Virus record (IMG/VR): IMGVR_UViG_3300027969_000397
Span: 1 to 25,462 of that record
Source: a virus
Length of the DNA stretch: 25,462 nt
Strand: one strand, 5' to 3'
Below the pieces are notes generated by a model. That model was not told the DNA's origin, did no database searches, and saw only the letters and a list, made by a program, of their open reading frames with translations. The stretch's first letter is position 1. Each line of letters starts with the position of its first letter. Both the position numbers and the translations under genes were made by a program. Positions 1-5,973 of the stretch are shown one piece after another.

Positions 1-96
1 GCTCCACCTGCTGCTCCACCTGCTGCTCCACCTGCTGCTCCACCTGCTGCTCCACCTGCTGCTCCACCTGCTGCTCCACCTGCTGCTCCACCTGCC
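1..96. repeat. 12-bp tandem repeat, 8 copies to window edge
   Basis: The unit GCTCCACCTGCT is repeated head to tail eight times; the last copy (85-96) differs at one base. It lies in frame inside the minus-strand head-type gene and codes for Ala-Gly-Gly-Ala. Identity at the nucleotide level, including third codon positions, indicates recent slippage expansion rather than old protein-level conservation. The array continues beyond the edge, so its full length is unknown. Confidence 0.95.
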
Positions 97-329
97 GATG
101 TTCCGCCATCAGATGGAGTGTCAGCTTCGTCATCTCCTGCACCTGCTACTGTGCTTTTTCCTGCTTGATAACCTTTCTTCATTGCGCCGCCAAGGCCTGC
201 AACACCGCCTGCAACTGCGCCAACTCCTTTGGCTAACGCACCTACACCTTTACCAATAGCACTGCCGATCTTGTTTAAGATAGGGCCTTCTTGTAATTGC
301 GATTCAACTAATATTTCTTTTATTTTCAT
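1..329 (-). CDS. Probable internal head protein, Ala/Gly-rich, 3' end outside window
   Basis: The ATG is at 329-327 on the minus strand. It is preceded by an AAGGA ribosome-binding site (335-340) that overlaps the stop region of the upstream gene, so the two are probably translated together. The visible 109 codons start MKIKEILVESQLQEGP. A glycine-zipper-like stretch follows at residues 20-50, then a short basic segment (MKKGYQAGK), an acidic linker and a tail of Ala-Gly-Gly-Ala repeats that continues past the window edge. LVE|S (residues 7-10) and LQE|G (12-15) fit the (L/I)xE|(A/G/S) consensus of the T4 prohead protease gp21. The first 12 residues match the pattern at the start of the next gene upstream. 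I infer a core/internal capsid protein with a removable capsid-targeting leader, but there is no family I recognise with certainty. It could instead be another low-complexity virion protein. Confidence 0.7.
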   Translation of the reverse strand, partial: MKIKEILVESQLQEGPILNKIGSAIGKGVGALAKGVGAVAGGVAGLGGAMKKGYQAGKSTVAGAGDDEADTPSDGGTSAGGAAGGAAGGAAGGAAGGAAGGAAGGAAGG

Positions 330-338
330 TTTAGGTCC

Positions 339-1907
339 TTATGACATTGTTGGTTCGACTCGACCAAGTGAGTCTTTTTCAGGTGCTGCTGTAGTTGTTG
401 GGGCAGCTGGTTTACTGGTTCCACCTTTCTCTAAAGATTTTAACAGTCGTACTTTTCTATCAGTTGGTAATGTTGCGATCATCTTCTTAACTGCTTCAAT
501 ATCTACTATGGGTGCAGCGGGCTCAGCGCCAGCAGATGATATTTTTAATGATCCATACACTTGTTTAACAATGTCTGCGCTTACTCCTTGCTTCTCTAAA
601 AATTTAGCTAGTTCATCGCTGTCGGTTGGAGCTCCGGCTTTTTGCCAAGCTGAGTTTAATTTATCTGCGGTAACTTTAGTAGTTAGATTGGTTCCTTTAG
701 TTTTAGCCCAATCCATGGCTTTACCGGCGGCGCCTTTAATTGCATCTAACGGTCCTTCATTTAGTTGTTGTTGACTGATCCTATTAAAAATTAAATAGAC
801 CTGACCTTCACTTAAAGGACGCTTTTTATTATTTCTACTTTCTTTAGCGGGAGCTGCTCCGGCCGGAGCAGCTTTATCACCACCTGCTACGCCAGCTGCT
901 GCTACTGCACCTTGACTAGCTGCCTGTAATCCTGTTTTAGCTGCTTTAATAAAATTTAACAACGAATCGTTGTTGACAAGTTCTTGCCTAGAAATTTCTA
1001 AAGTGTTAACAATCATGTCTTTATAGTCTTGACTGTTAATAACATCAGCAACACCTTTTAATTGATCAAACCCTTCAAGGGCAGCATCACCGCCCATTCT
1101 TAACAAGTTCTGTGCTGATTTTACAGCACTGGCCATTTCAGGATCAACAATAATGTCAACACCTTCAAGTTGTTCGGTCCATTCCCATCCTGGACCCCAT
1201 CTTGTTTTCGCAGCACCAAATGTTATCTCTTCAAATCCTGCATTCTCTGGTCCGAAAGACATAGATTTTAATCTCATACCTTCTGCAAACTTGCCCAACA
1301 TTTCAAATGCCTTACCAGATAGATAACCTAGTGCTGCTGTCTTGATACCTTTACCAATAGCTGTGGAAAGTTTTTCACCTTTGAGTAATTCTACAGCACC
1401 TCTTAACACCTGACCAGCAATGGCACCGCCTAGTGGTCCACCTGCTAACGAAGCAATGGCTGTTAGTACCCCGACAATGGCCGCTGTTTTTCCTGGATTC
1501 TCTTTAGCCCATGATCCCATAGCTGTAAGTTTTTTATCCAGGTCCGGAAACTTTGCACCAACCTTTGCCTTAAGCTGTTCGAACTTTTGATCAAATGCCT
1601 TAACTGGAGTAGTATCTTGTAGCCATTTACCAATATTATCAATGATTTCATTTGCTTTATCAGCAACATCTTTGCCTTTACCAATAAGAGTTCTATTACC
1701 GCCAGCTGCTGTGGCCGTTTTTTCAACTTCCCCGAACAGTTGTTTAATTTGATCAGCACTCAAACTAGCTTCAATCAAAGGAAGCATTTCATTGTAGATG
1801 CCCTCTACAATTCTTCGTTGCTCAAGATCTAGTCCATCGCACGATTCCTTAAGCATAGCTCTTGATTTTTCAAGATGTGATTCTATTAATAAATGTTGTA
1901 TACGCAT
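339..1907 (-). CDS. Probable internal/core head protein, 522 aa, two-part
   Basis: I do not recognise a named family. The N-terminus MRIQHLLIESHL shares the pattern M-[K/R]-I-x-x-x-L-[V/I]-E-S-x-L with the next gene downstream. LIE|S at residues 7-10 is a possible prohead-protease site. Residues 25-135 look helical. Residues 140-178 form a Gly/Ala-rich hydrophobic segment that could be amphipathic or membrane-active. After an Ala/Pro linker (about 335-357), a second part begins with LSE|G (365-368) and LNE|G (382-385) followed by GPLDAIKGAAGKA, which resembles the leader of the downstream protein. The C-terminus is Ala/Pro/Thr-rich. The TAA stop sits in the ribosome-binding site of the next gene. 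A late-type promoter lies 25 nt upstream of the ATG, as expected for a virion protein. I infer a packaged internal protein matured by proteolysis; a scaffold or ejected protein is also possible. Confidence 0.75.
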   Translation of the reverse strand: MRIQHLLIESHLEKSRAMLKESCDGLDLEQRRIVEGIYNEMLPLIEASLSADQIKQLFGEVEKTATAAGGNRTLIGKGKDVADKANEIIDNIGKWLQDTTPVKAFDQKFEQLKAKVGAKFPDLDKKLTAMGSWAKENPGKTAAIVGVLTAIASLAGGPLGGAIAGQVLRGAVELLKGEKLSTAIGKGIKTAALGYLSGKAFEMLGKFAEGMRLKSMSFGPENAGFEEITFGAAKTRWGPGWEWTEQLEGVDIIVDPEMASAVKSAQNLLRMGGDAALEGFDQLKGVADVINSQDYKDMIVNTLEISRQELVNNDSLLNFIKAAKTGLQAASQGAVAAAGVAGGDKAAPAGAAPAKESRNNKKRPLSEGQVYLIFNRISQQQLNEGPLDAIKGAAGKAMDWAKTKGTNLTTKVTADKLNSAWQKAGAPTDSDELAKFLEKQGVSADIVKQVYGSLKISSAGAEPAAPIVDIEAVKKMIATLPTDRKVRLLKSLEKGGTSKPAAPTTTAAPEKDSLGRVEPTMS

Positions 1908-1931
1908 TATTCAATCCAAAGATATATTTGT

Positions 1932-1939
1932 TATTTATT
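1932..1939 (-). promoter_or_regulatory. T4-type late promoter for the head-protein genes
   Basis: Read on the minus strand this is AATAAATA, 7 of 8 matches to the T4 late consensus TATAAATA recognised by gp55-RNA polymerase. It lies 25 nt upstream of the 522-aa gene's ATG, close to the spacing of the promoter before gp48 (26 nt). The motif is short and the DNA AT-rich, so position and spacing are the main support. Confidence 0.55.
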
Positions 1940-2062
1940 GTAATTGTGAGCTGAAGCTCACATTCGCTTTCGCTTTCGCTCAGCGAATTTTCTTTCTTCT
2001 AGACTATGTTGATTATTATAATTGCGAAGCAATTCAAGTATTATGCAGATTGTTCAGTCACA

Positions 2063-2082
2063 CTTAGCCCTTGCGGGCTAAG
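2063..2082. repeat. Perfect 8-bp hairpin with TTGC loop
   Basis: CTTAGCCC and GGGCTAAG flank a 4-nt loop. It is the most stable simple hairpin in the interval. No U-run follows it on either strand, so it is unlikely to be an intrinsic terminator. An RNA structural element or 3'-end stabiliser for leftward transcripts is possible. Confidence 0.8.
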
Positions 2083-2230
2083 AAATTGTAGCATTATGCG
2101 AGTTGCACAGTACACACTAGCGTTAGAACTATAAGCATTGCTGCTTGCGTAGGCGGTTATCCGGTACCTACTCATTCCGTCTTAATAATAACGGCGAATC
2201 ACTATGCACACGCTGTCGCACATAGCAATC

Positions 2231-2264
2231 GTGGGTCTTTCTCCCATCTTTTAGCCTTTTTAAT
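2231..2264 (+). terminator. Weak intrinsic-terminator-like hairpin plus T-rich tail
   Basis: GTGGG (2231-2235) can pair with CCCAT (2243-2247, one G-U pair) around a 7-nt loop. The tail CTTTTAGCCTTTTT follows on the plus strand. There is no plus-strand gene upstream, so if it is functional it would end a rightward non-coding transcript. The stem is short and the T-run is interrupted. Confidence 0.3.
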
Positions 2265-2273
2265 TAGTCTCTT

Positions 2274-2281
2274 TATAAATC
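2274..2281 (+). promoter_or_regulatory. Candidate late promoter facing an RNA region
   Basis: TATAAATC matches the T4 late consensus TATAAATA at 7 of 8 positions. No ORF follows. A 7-bp stem begins 6 nt downstream, and a stem plus T-run lies about 130 nt downstream. This is the arrangement expected for a small late RNA. Confidence 0.4.
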
Positions 2282-2286
2282 AAACC

Positions 2287-2423
2287 GGTTGTACATAGGC
2301 ATATCCGATCATCGTCCTGTAAAGGATAGTGATTTACAACCTCTTCACCACATAGAGATTCCTTGCCGTCACACATCAGAACGGATTTAGGGCACAATTT
2401 CAGTCGCCTGTGCGGGCTTTTTT
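2287..2423 (+). ncRNA. Candidate small structured RNA
   Basis: Starting just after a late-promoter-like TATAAATC, the plus strand can fold as GGTTGTA (2287-2293) with TACAACC (2335-2341). This encloses TATCC (2302-2306) with GGATA (2324-2328). CTCT/AGAG (2341-2357) and CCGT (2366-2369) with ACGG (2381-2384) follow. A GCCT/GGGC stem and six T at 2418-2423 close the segment. An alternative GCACA/TGTGC pairing (2392-2413) competes with the last stem and could act as a switch. No known RNA family is recognised. The call rests on pairing and signals only. Confidence 0.35.
2406..2423 (+). terminator. Short intrinsic terminator (stem + T6)
   Basis: GCCT (2406-2409) pairs with GGGC (2414-2417, one G-U pair) around a GTGC loop. 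TTTTTT follows immediately at 2418-2423. It works only for plus-strand transcription, although the annotated neighbours are all on the minus strand. The stem is short, so efficiency is uncertain. Confidence 0.4.
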
Positions 2424-2481
2424 GGTGATTAAATGCCTGGATTTATTGAGTCTAAGTATGCCTAACGGCAGTGTGTGTTTG

Positions 2482-2916
2482 TTAGATTTTGGTTTTTTTG
2501 AGGATATGTGAGCCGTGAACTCGAACCTGTATGTGACCGTTGTACCAGTCAGTTGATTCTAGAACTTTGTGTTTAAATTGTTCTCTTGCCTCGATATAGC
2601 TGCATTCTGATTTGTTTTTGCAGTAGAATAGTATTTCTCTGGTGAAGTTTTCTTTGCCTAAAGTTGCAATATCTGCTGTTAGCGCATCGCTAGAACCGTA
2701 ATAGTCCTTCCAATCGCTTTCAATCTTGCCTCTAATTTTCTTTTTCTTCTTTTTGCCGTTTTTCAAAGTCACTGTTTTATAAGTGGTCTTTGCAAACTTG
2801 GCTAGTTTTTTGCCTATATACTTGCGCCCAGAGATAACATTGGTAATAAGATATACGAAACCGATGTAATCCTCGGAGATTTCCACTACTTCTTTCTTCT
2901 TATAGTACCATGTCAT
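2482..2916 (-). CDS. GIY-YIG family endonuclease, 144 aa
   Basis: The catalytic core starts near residue 19 with FVYLITN, then KYIGKK at about 33-38: the two strands of a GIY-YIG nuclease, with FVY in place of GIY. Downstream blocks DYYGSS, GKENFTREIL, a Glu in YIEAREQ and the Asn in WYNGHI follow the order of the conserved Arg/Glu/Asn positions seen in Seg-like phage nucleases. A Lys-rich insert (about 47-63) could contact DNA. The ATG overlaps the stop of the preceding gene as TAATG, so it is the last cistron of the gp55-gp47-gp46 operon. Such proteins are usually free-standing homing endonucleases. The tight coupling could also mean it has been recruited as a phage nuclease. There is no extra DNA-binding domain. 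Confidence 0.85.
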   Translation of the reverse strand: MTWYYKKKEVVEISEDYIGFVYLITNVISGRKYIGKKLAKFAKTTYKTVTLKNGKKKKKKIRGKIESDWKDYYGSSDALTADIATLGKENFTREILFYCKNKSECSYIEAREQFKHKVLESTDWYNGHIQVRVHGSHILKKTKI

Positions 2917-3146
2917 TAGGTACTTATTTTCTTGGGCCTTCCTATCATGCCTTTTCTGGCTTGTTTGCGTTCTTCTCTTTTTGCCTGTATTTCTATGCGC
3001 CTAGTTGATGCTTCGTTGCGTATTTCTGAAAGCCAATATCGTGCCTTAATGCCTGCTTCGTCTGAGCCTTTGTATTCAAATCGTTCTTGCCACTTAAAAT
3101 ATTCCTGAAAAGCAGCAATCATTTTATCGTGGCTTTCTGAACTCAA
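2916..3146 (-). CDS. Small basic protein after gp46, unknown function
   Basis: 76 aa, unrecognised. It is predicted mostly helical, with an aromatic N-terminal half (AAFQEYFKWQERFEYKG), a middle ARYWLSEIRNEAS helix and a strongly basic C-terminus ending in GRPKK, which resembles an AT-hook core. The start is taken as TTG at 3146, overlapping the gp46 stop as TTGA. GGAG (3155-3158) sits 8 nt upstream of it, whereas the next in-frame ATG (3122) has no good ribosome-binding site. Its place between gp46 and the nuclease suggests a DNA-related role, but that is inference from position and charge only. Confidence 0.75.
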   Translation of the reverse strand: MSSESHDKMIAAFQEYFKWQERFEYKGSDEAGIKARYWLSEIRNEASTRRIEIQAKREERKQARKGMIGRPKKIST

Positions 3147-4921
3147 GCAACAATCTCCACATCGTTTGAATAGCTGGTAAATCCGTTTTCTTTAATAACC
3201 TTGAGCACATGATTAACACGACTGGCCAAATCATCTCTATGACTAATTAAGAATACATTCTTATTGCGTTCACGAGTCATCTTTTTAAGTACCGCAATAC
3301 TTGATTCAACTCCGCTAGCATCCATACCACTATCAACCAGTTCGTCGATGAATAACAGGTTAATTGCTTGATATAAGTTTTCCCATACATCACGGAATGC
3401 CCAGCTCATAGACAAAATAAGCCTATTGCGTTCACCACGTGATAGATTGTCGAAGTCTAGATCCTGTCCTAGCTGTGTAATAATAACAGTTAGATCGTTT
3501 TGAAATTCTACTAGATGTGGCAGACCAATCTTATCTAGATAATAGGTCAGGCGCTGATTTAGATAGGCAAGATTTTGATCGATAATTCGCTTACGGATAA
3601 AGCTATCTTTGTTTGTCAATAACTTATGTAAAAACTCTTGATGATCTTTAACACGCACAAGATTATTCAACCCTTCATAGTCTACTTCCTGTACCGCAGT
3701 ATTGCGTAATTCTTCAATTTGTTCAATGTAAGGATTATCTTCTGCAACTTTAATTTCTAAATCACGCTCTAAACCGCTTAGAGTATTTTTGTGATTAAGG
3801 GCTTGTTCTAGATTGTCATAGATTACTGTAGGACACACGCCTAATTCGCCAACTAGGCTAAGTGCTTCGTTGAGTTCGCTGAGTTCTTCGCTGTGAGTTT
3901 TTAAATGTCCTTGACTTTCTTCAACCTGTTTGCTTTTAGCAGTCATCATTTCATCATGCTTGATGTCATGTAGATCTTGACCGCAACTATGACATTTGTG
4001 ATCTGCAAGAGTTATTAATTCTTTTTCTAACTTTTCCAGTGTTCGTTGTTCTCTTTCTAGTGTACTGGTCTGTTTGGCAACAAGAACTGTTAGACTATCA
4101 CGTTCTTTTTTACTTTTATTCCACTCTACTAGAGCACGTTGATTGGCAATTTCTTCATCAATCTCAACATCCAGTAATTTTTCAATTGCTCTAGCTAAAT
4201 TAGCAAGAGCAGTTTCGTGTTGCTCTTCCCACAGACGTTGTTTACGCTCAAGAGCTTCAATACTCTGTTGAATACGTTCATTGCTGGCTTTGATAGTTTC
4301 GAGTTTTATATTTTCTGTGGAAATACTATCTTTACTCTGCTTGACCTGTTCTTTAAGAGCTTCGGCTTTTTCACTTAATTGTGTAATACCCAACAACTGT
4401 TCAATAATAGCACGTTGATCTGCAGCCTTCATAGAAAGAAACGGCTCTGTATAAGTGTTTAAGGCCACAAGATGTTTGAACATGTCATGGGTCATGCCAA
4501 ATACATCTTCGATATCTTTTTGTGTTTCTCTTGAATCGCCTTGACTTTCATCCTGCTCTAGGTTTTCTTGTTCTTGACCGTTAACGGTAAATTTTAAAAT
4601 GTTAGGTTTACGACCACGTTCAATGTGATAGTCAATACCGTCCTTTTCAAAACTAACAGTACACAACATACCTTTGTTATTGATCTTGTTAACAAGGTTA
4701 TCTTTCTTGATATTTGTTAGCGCAGTACCAAAGATTGCATAGCTAAGGCCATTGATAATAGTGGTTTTACCCGTGCCATTACGAGCTCCGCTGTCGTCGC
4801 CACCTAGATCTAGATTCTCACCTAGCACAAGAGTTAATTGCCCCTTGTCAAAGTTAATTGCCTGAGTCTGTGCGCCCACGCTCATAAAGTTTCTAACTGT
4901 TAGGTCTTTGATTTTAATCAT
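3143..4921 (-). CDS. 46: gp46 recombination endonuclease subunit (Rad50-like ATPase)
   Basis: Large subunit of the T4-type gp46/gp47 exonuclease, which resects DNA ends for recombination-dependent replication and host DNA breakdown. SMC/Rad50 layout: N-terminal Walker A ending NGTGKTT (residues 48-54), coiled coil from about 180, a zinc-hook CHSC (310-313) at the coil apex, a second coil, signature LSRGERNR (493-500), Walker B NLLFIDE (521-527) and the switch His in ISHRDD (559-564). At 592 aa it is slightly longer than T4 gp46 (560). The ATG overlaps the gp47 stop as ATGA, which fits equimolar expression of the partners. All catalytic motifs appear intact. Confidence 0.97.
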   Translation of the reverse strand: MIKIKDLTVRNFMSVGAQTQAINFDKGQLTLVLGENLDLGGDDSGARNGTGKTTIINGLSYAIFGTALTNIKKDNLVNKINNKGMLCTVSFEKDGIDYHIERGRKPNILKFTVNGQEQENLEQDESQGDSRETQKDIEDVFGMTHDMFKHLVALNTYTEPFLSMKAADQRAIIEQLLGITQLSEKAEALKEQVKQSKDSISTENIKLETIKASNERIQQSIEALERKQRLWEEQHETALANLARAIEKLLDVEIDEEIANQRALVEWNKSKKERDSLTVLVAKQTSTLEREQRTLEKLEKELITLADHKCHSCGQDLHDIKHDEMMTAKSKQVEESQGHLKTHSEELSELNEALSLVGELGVCPTVIYDNLEQALNHKNTLSGLERDLEIKVAEDNPYIEQIEELRNTAVQEVDYEGLNNLVRVKDHQEFLHKLLTNKDSFIRKRIIDQNLAYLNQRLTYYLDKIGLPHLVEFQNDLTVIITQLGQDLDFDNLSRGERNRLILSMSWAFRDVWENLYQAINLLFIDELVDSGMDASGVESSIAVLKKMTRERNKNVFLISHRDDLASRVNHVLKVIKENGFTSYSNDVEIVA

Positions 4922-5928
4922 AAGTTATTGTAGATCTCCAACAGCATGGCCTTGTCAAAGGTATCGCTGTCAATAGCATTAATTTGATTCATTACAATTG
5001 TATCAACTGATTCAAAGTTGATATCGATGGGAGTGGATTGTGCATCCACTTCGACTTTTTCAGGAATTAACATAAGCTCACGCAATTTGTATTGCGGCAT
5101 AAATGTTTCTTTGATAAAGTTTGCTTCTTCAAAGCTGATAGGCAAATCAATAGTCACACGGCAATGCATCTTTTCTCTCAGAAGCTCGTCTGGTTTATCA
5201 ATAATCTGACTCAGTTTAAAAGTACGATAAACAGGTTGAGAAGTCCAAGTACGAAACTCAGGCTTGCCACCCCACTCTAACATCATCATGCCGCGGTCAT
5301 CATCGCCTGCGTCGGCATAGTTGTGAGGAAATGCATTGCCAATGTAATGTATGTTTCTATTGTTTTGTCGTTTATGAAAGTGCCCAGTGAACACATATTC
5401 TTGATTGGCAAAGTGCCCCGACTGAATAGTTCCGTGGTCAGGCATCTGCACCATAGCATTCATGTAGAAGCTGGGTAGTTCTAAGTGGCCAAACAGGTAT
5501 CGGCTTTTAATATCCGGAATAGTTTTCCACTCGTCGCCTACCAGCCAAGGCATAATTGTGACATCGTCTTTAGTGAGCCGTTCTCTAACAGGAATAATAT
5601 TAGGAAACAGACGCATAAACTCAATGCTGTTAATTTCACGTTTGTCTTTGTAGAACAAATCGTGATTGCCTAGGATGAAATAGACTTTTTCAAATGATTG
5701 ACTCAGCTTCTCTAAATTAGAAACTGTATAGTTCATGGTTGAGACATCAGTAGTGTTTCTGTTATGATGCCAATCACCTAGAAAGATTGCAGATTCACAA
5801 TTTTCTCGTTTGGCAGTTTCACAAAACCATGTGACAAAATCTTCACAATCCTGATTGTGCGTTCTGCTACCAGACTTTAATCCGAAATGAATATCAGTGA
5901 AGCAGGCTACTTTTTTAAATAATGACAT
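4918..5928 (-). CDS. 47: gp47 recombination endonuclease subunit (Mre11-like)
   Basis: Nuclease partner of gp46. Metallophosphoesterase motifs are all present and in order: TDIHFG (11-16), GDWHH (51-55), GNHD (87-90), GHLE (147-150) and GHFHKRQ (182-188), supplying the two-metal ligands. At 336 aa it matches T4 gp47 (339). A strong AAGGAG ribosome-binding site (5934-5939) precedes the ATG. A sigma70-like promoter candidate overlaps the end of gp55 just upstream. The downstream cistron gp46 begins within its stop codon. Confidence 0.97.
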   Translation of the reverse strand: MSLFKKVACFTDIHFGLKSGSRTHNQDCEDFVTWFCETAKRENCESAIFLGDWHHNRNTTDVSTMNYTVSNLEKLSQSFEKVYFILGNHDLFYKDKREINSIEFMRLFPNIIPVRERLTKDDVTIMPWLVGDEWKTIPDIKSRYLFGHLELPSFYMNAMVQMPDHGTIQSGHFANQEYVFTGHFHKRQNNRNIHYIGNAFPHNYADAGDDDRGMMMLEWGGKPEFRTWTSQPVYRTFKLSQIIDKPDELLREKMHCRVTIDLPISFEEANFIKETFMPQYKLRELMLIPEKVEVDAQSTPIDINFESVDTIVMNQINAIDSDTFDKAMLLEIYNNL

Positions 5929-5943
5929 AGAATCTCCTTAGTT

Positions 5944-5973
5944 ATTGTAACACGTTTACAACCACTAGGTCAA
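5944..5973 (-). promoter_or_regulatory. Sigma70-like promoter candidate for gp47-gp46
   Basis: On the minus strand TTGACC (5973-5968) is separated by 18 nt from TACAAT (5949-5944); each hexamer matches consensus at 5 of 6 positions. It overlaps the gp55 stop codon. The expected transcription start (about 5937) would fall inside the gp47 ribosome-binding site, which weakens the case. Confidence 0.3.

Larger units (their letters stand above)
1908..2481. other. Gene-free interval dense in inverted repeats
   Basis: No credible ORF is present on either strand. By eye it is less AT-rich than the flanking genes. Strong inverted repeats, in order: GTGAGC/GCTCAC with a TGAA loop (1946-1961); ATTCGC/GCGAAT (1962-1988) enclosing a triple TTCGCT; AATTGC/GCAATT with a GAA loop (2020-2034); an 8-bp stem CTTAGCCC/GGGCTAAG with a TTGC loop (2063-2082); GTAGG-CGG/CCG-CCTAC with a TTAT loop and GTA bulge (2149-2171); CCGT/ACGG (2177-2194); CTATG/CATAG (2202-2225). 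Two terminator-like elements and one late-promoter-like element follow on the plus strand and are listed separately. No tRNA cloverleaf was found. The pattern suggests structured RNA rather than decayed coding sequence. Confidence 0.7.

Noticed and set aside
1-96. CRISPR-like array
   Set aside because: The repeat has no spacers; it is a pure 12-bp coding tandem repeat.
229-774. 181-aa plus-strand ORF at the left end
   Set aside because: Antisense to the two head-type genes, no ribosome-binding site, and composition mirrors their Ala/Gly/Lys codons.
1798-2067. 89-aa plus-strand ORF entering the gene-free interval
   Set aside because: Starts inside the 522-aa gene on the opposite strand, crosses several hairpins and has no family resemblance; its length is chance.
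2130-2260. Glutamine (glnA) riboswitch, read on the minus strand
   Set aside because: ACGGAAtgaGTAGG resembles part of the glnA core, but it has a 3-nt interruption and the other conserved segment (GAAGGAACGC-like) is absent.
1908-2481. tRNA or tmRNA gene
   Set aside because: Neither strand shows a T-arm GTTCRANYC with an acceptor stem at the right distance, and the stems do not form a cloverleaf.
2482-2916. Intron-encoded nuclease inside a split gene
   Set aside because: gp46, gp47 and gp55 are each full-length without interruption, and the gene overlaps its neighbour's stop codon, so there is no intron around it.
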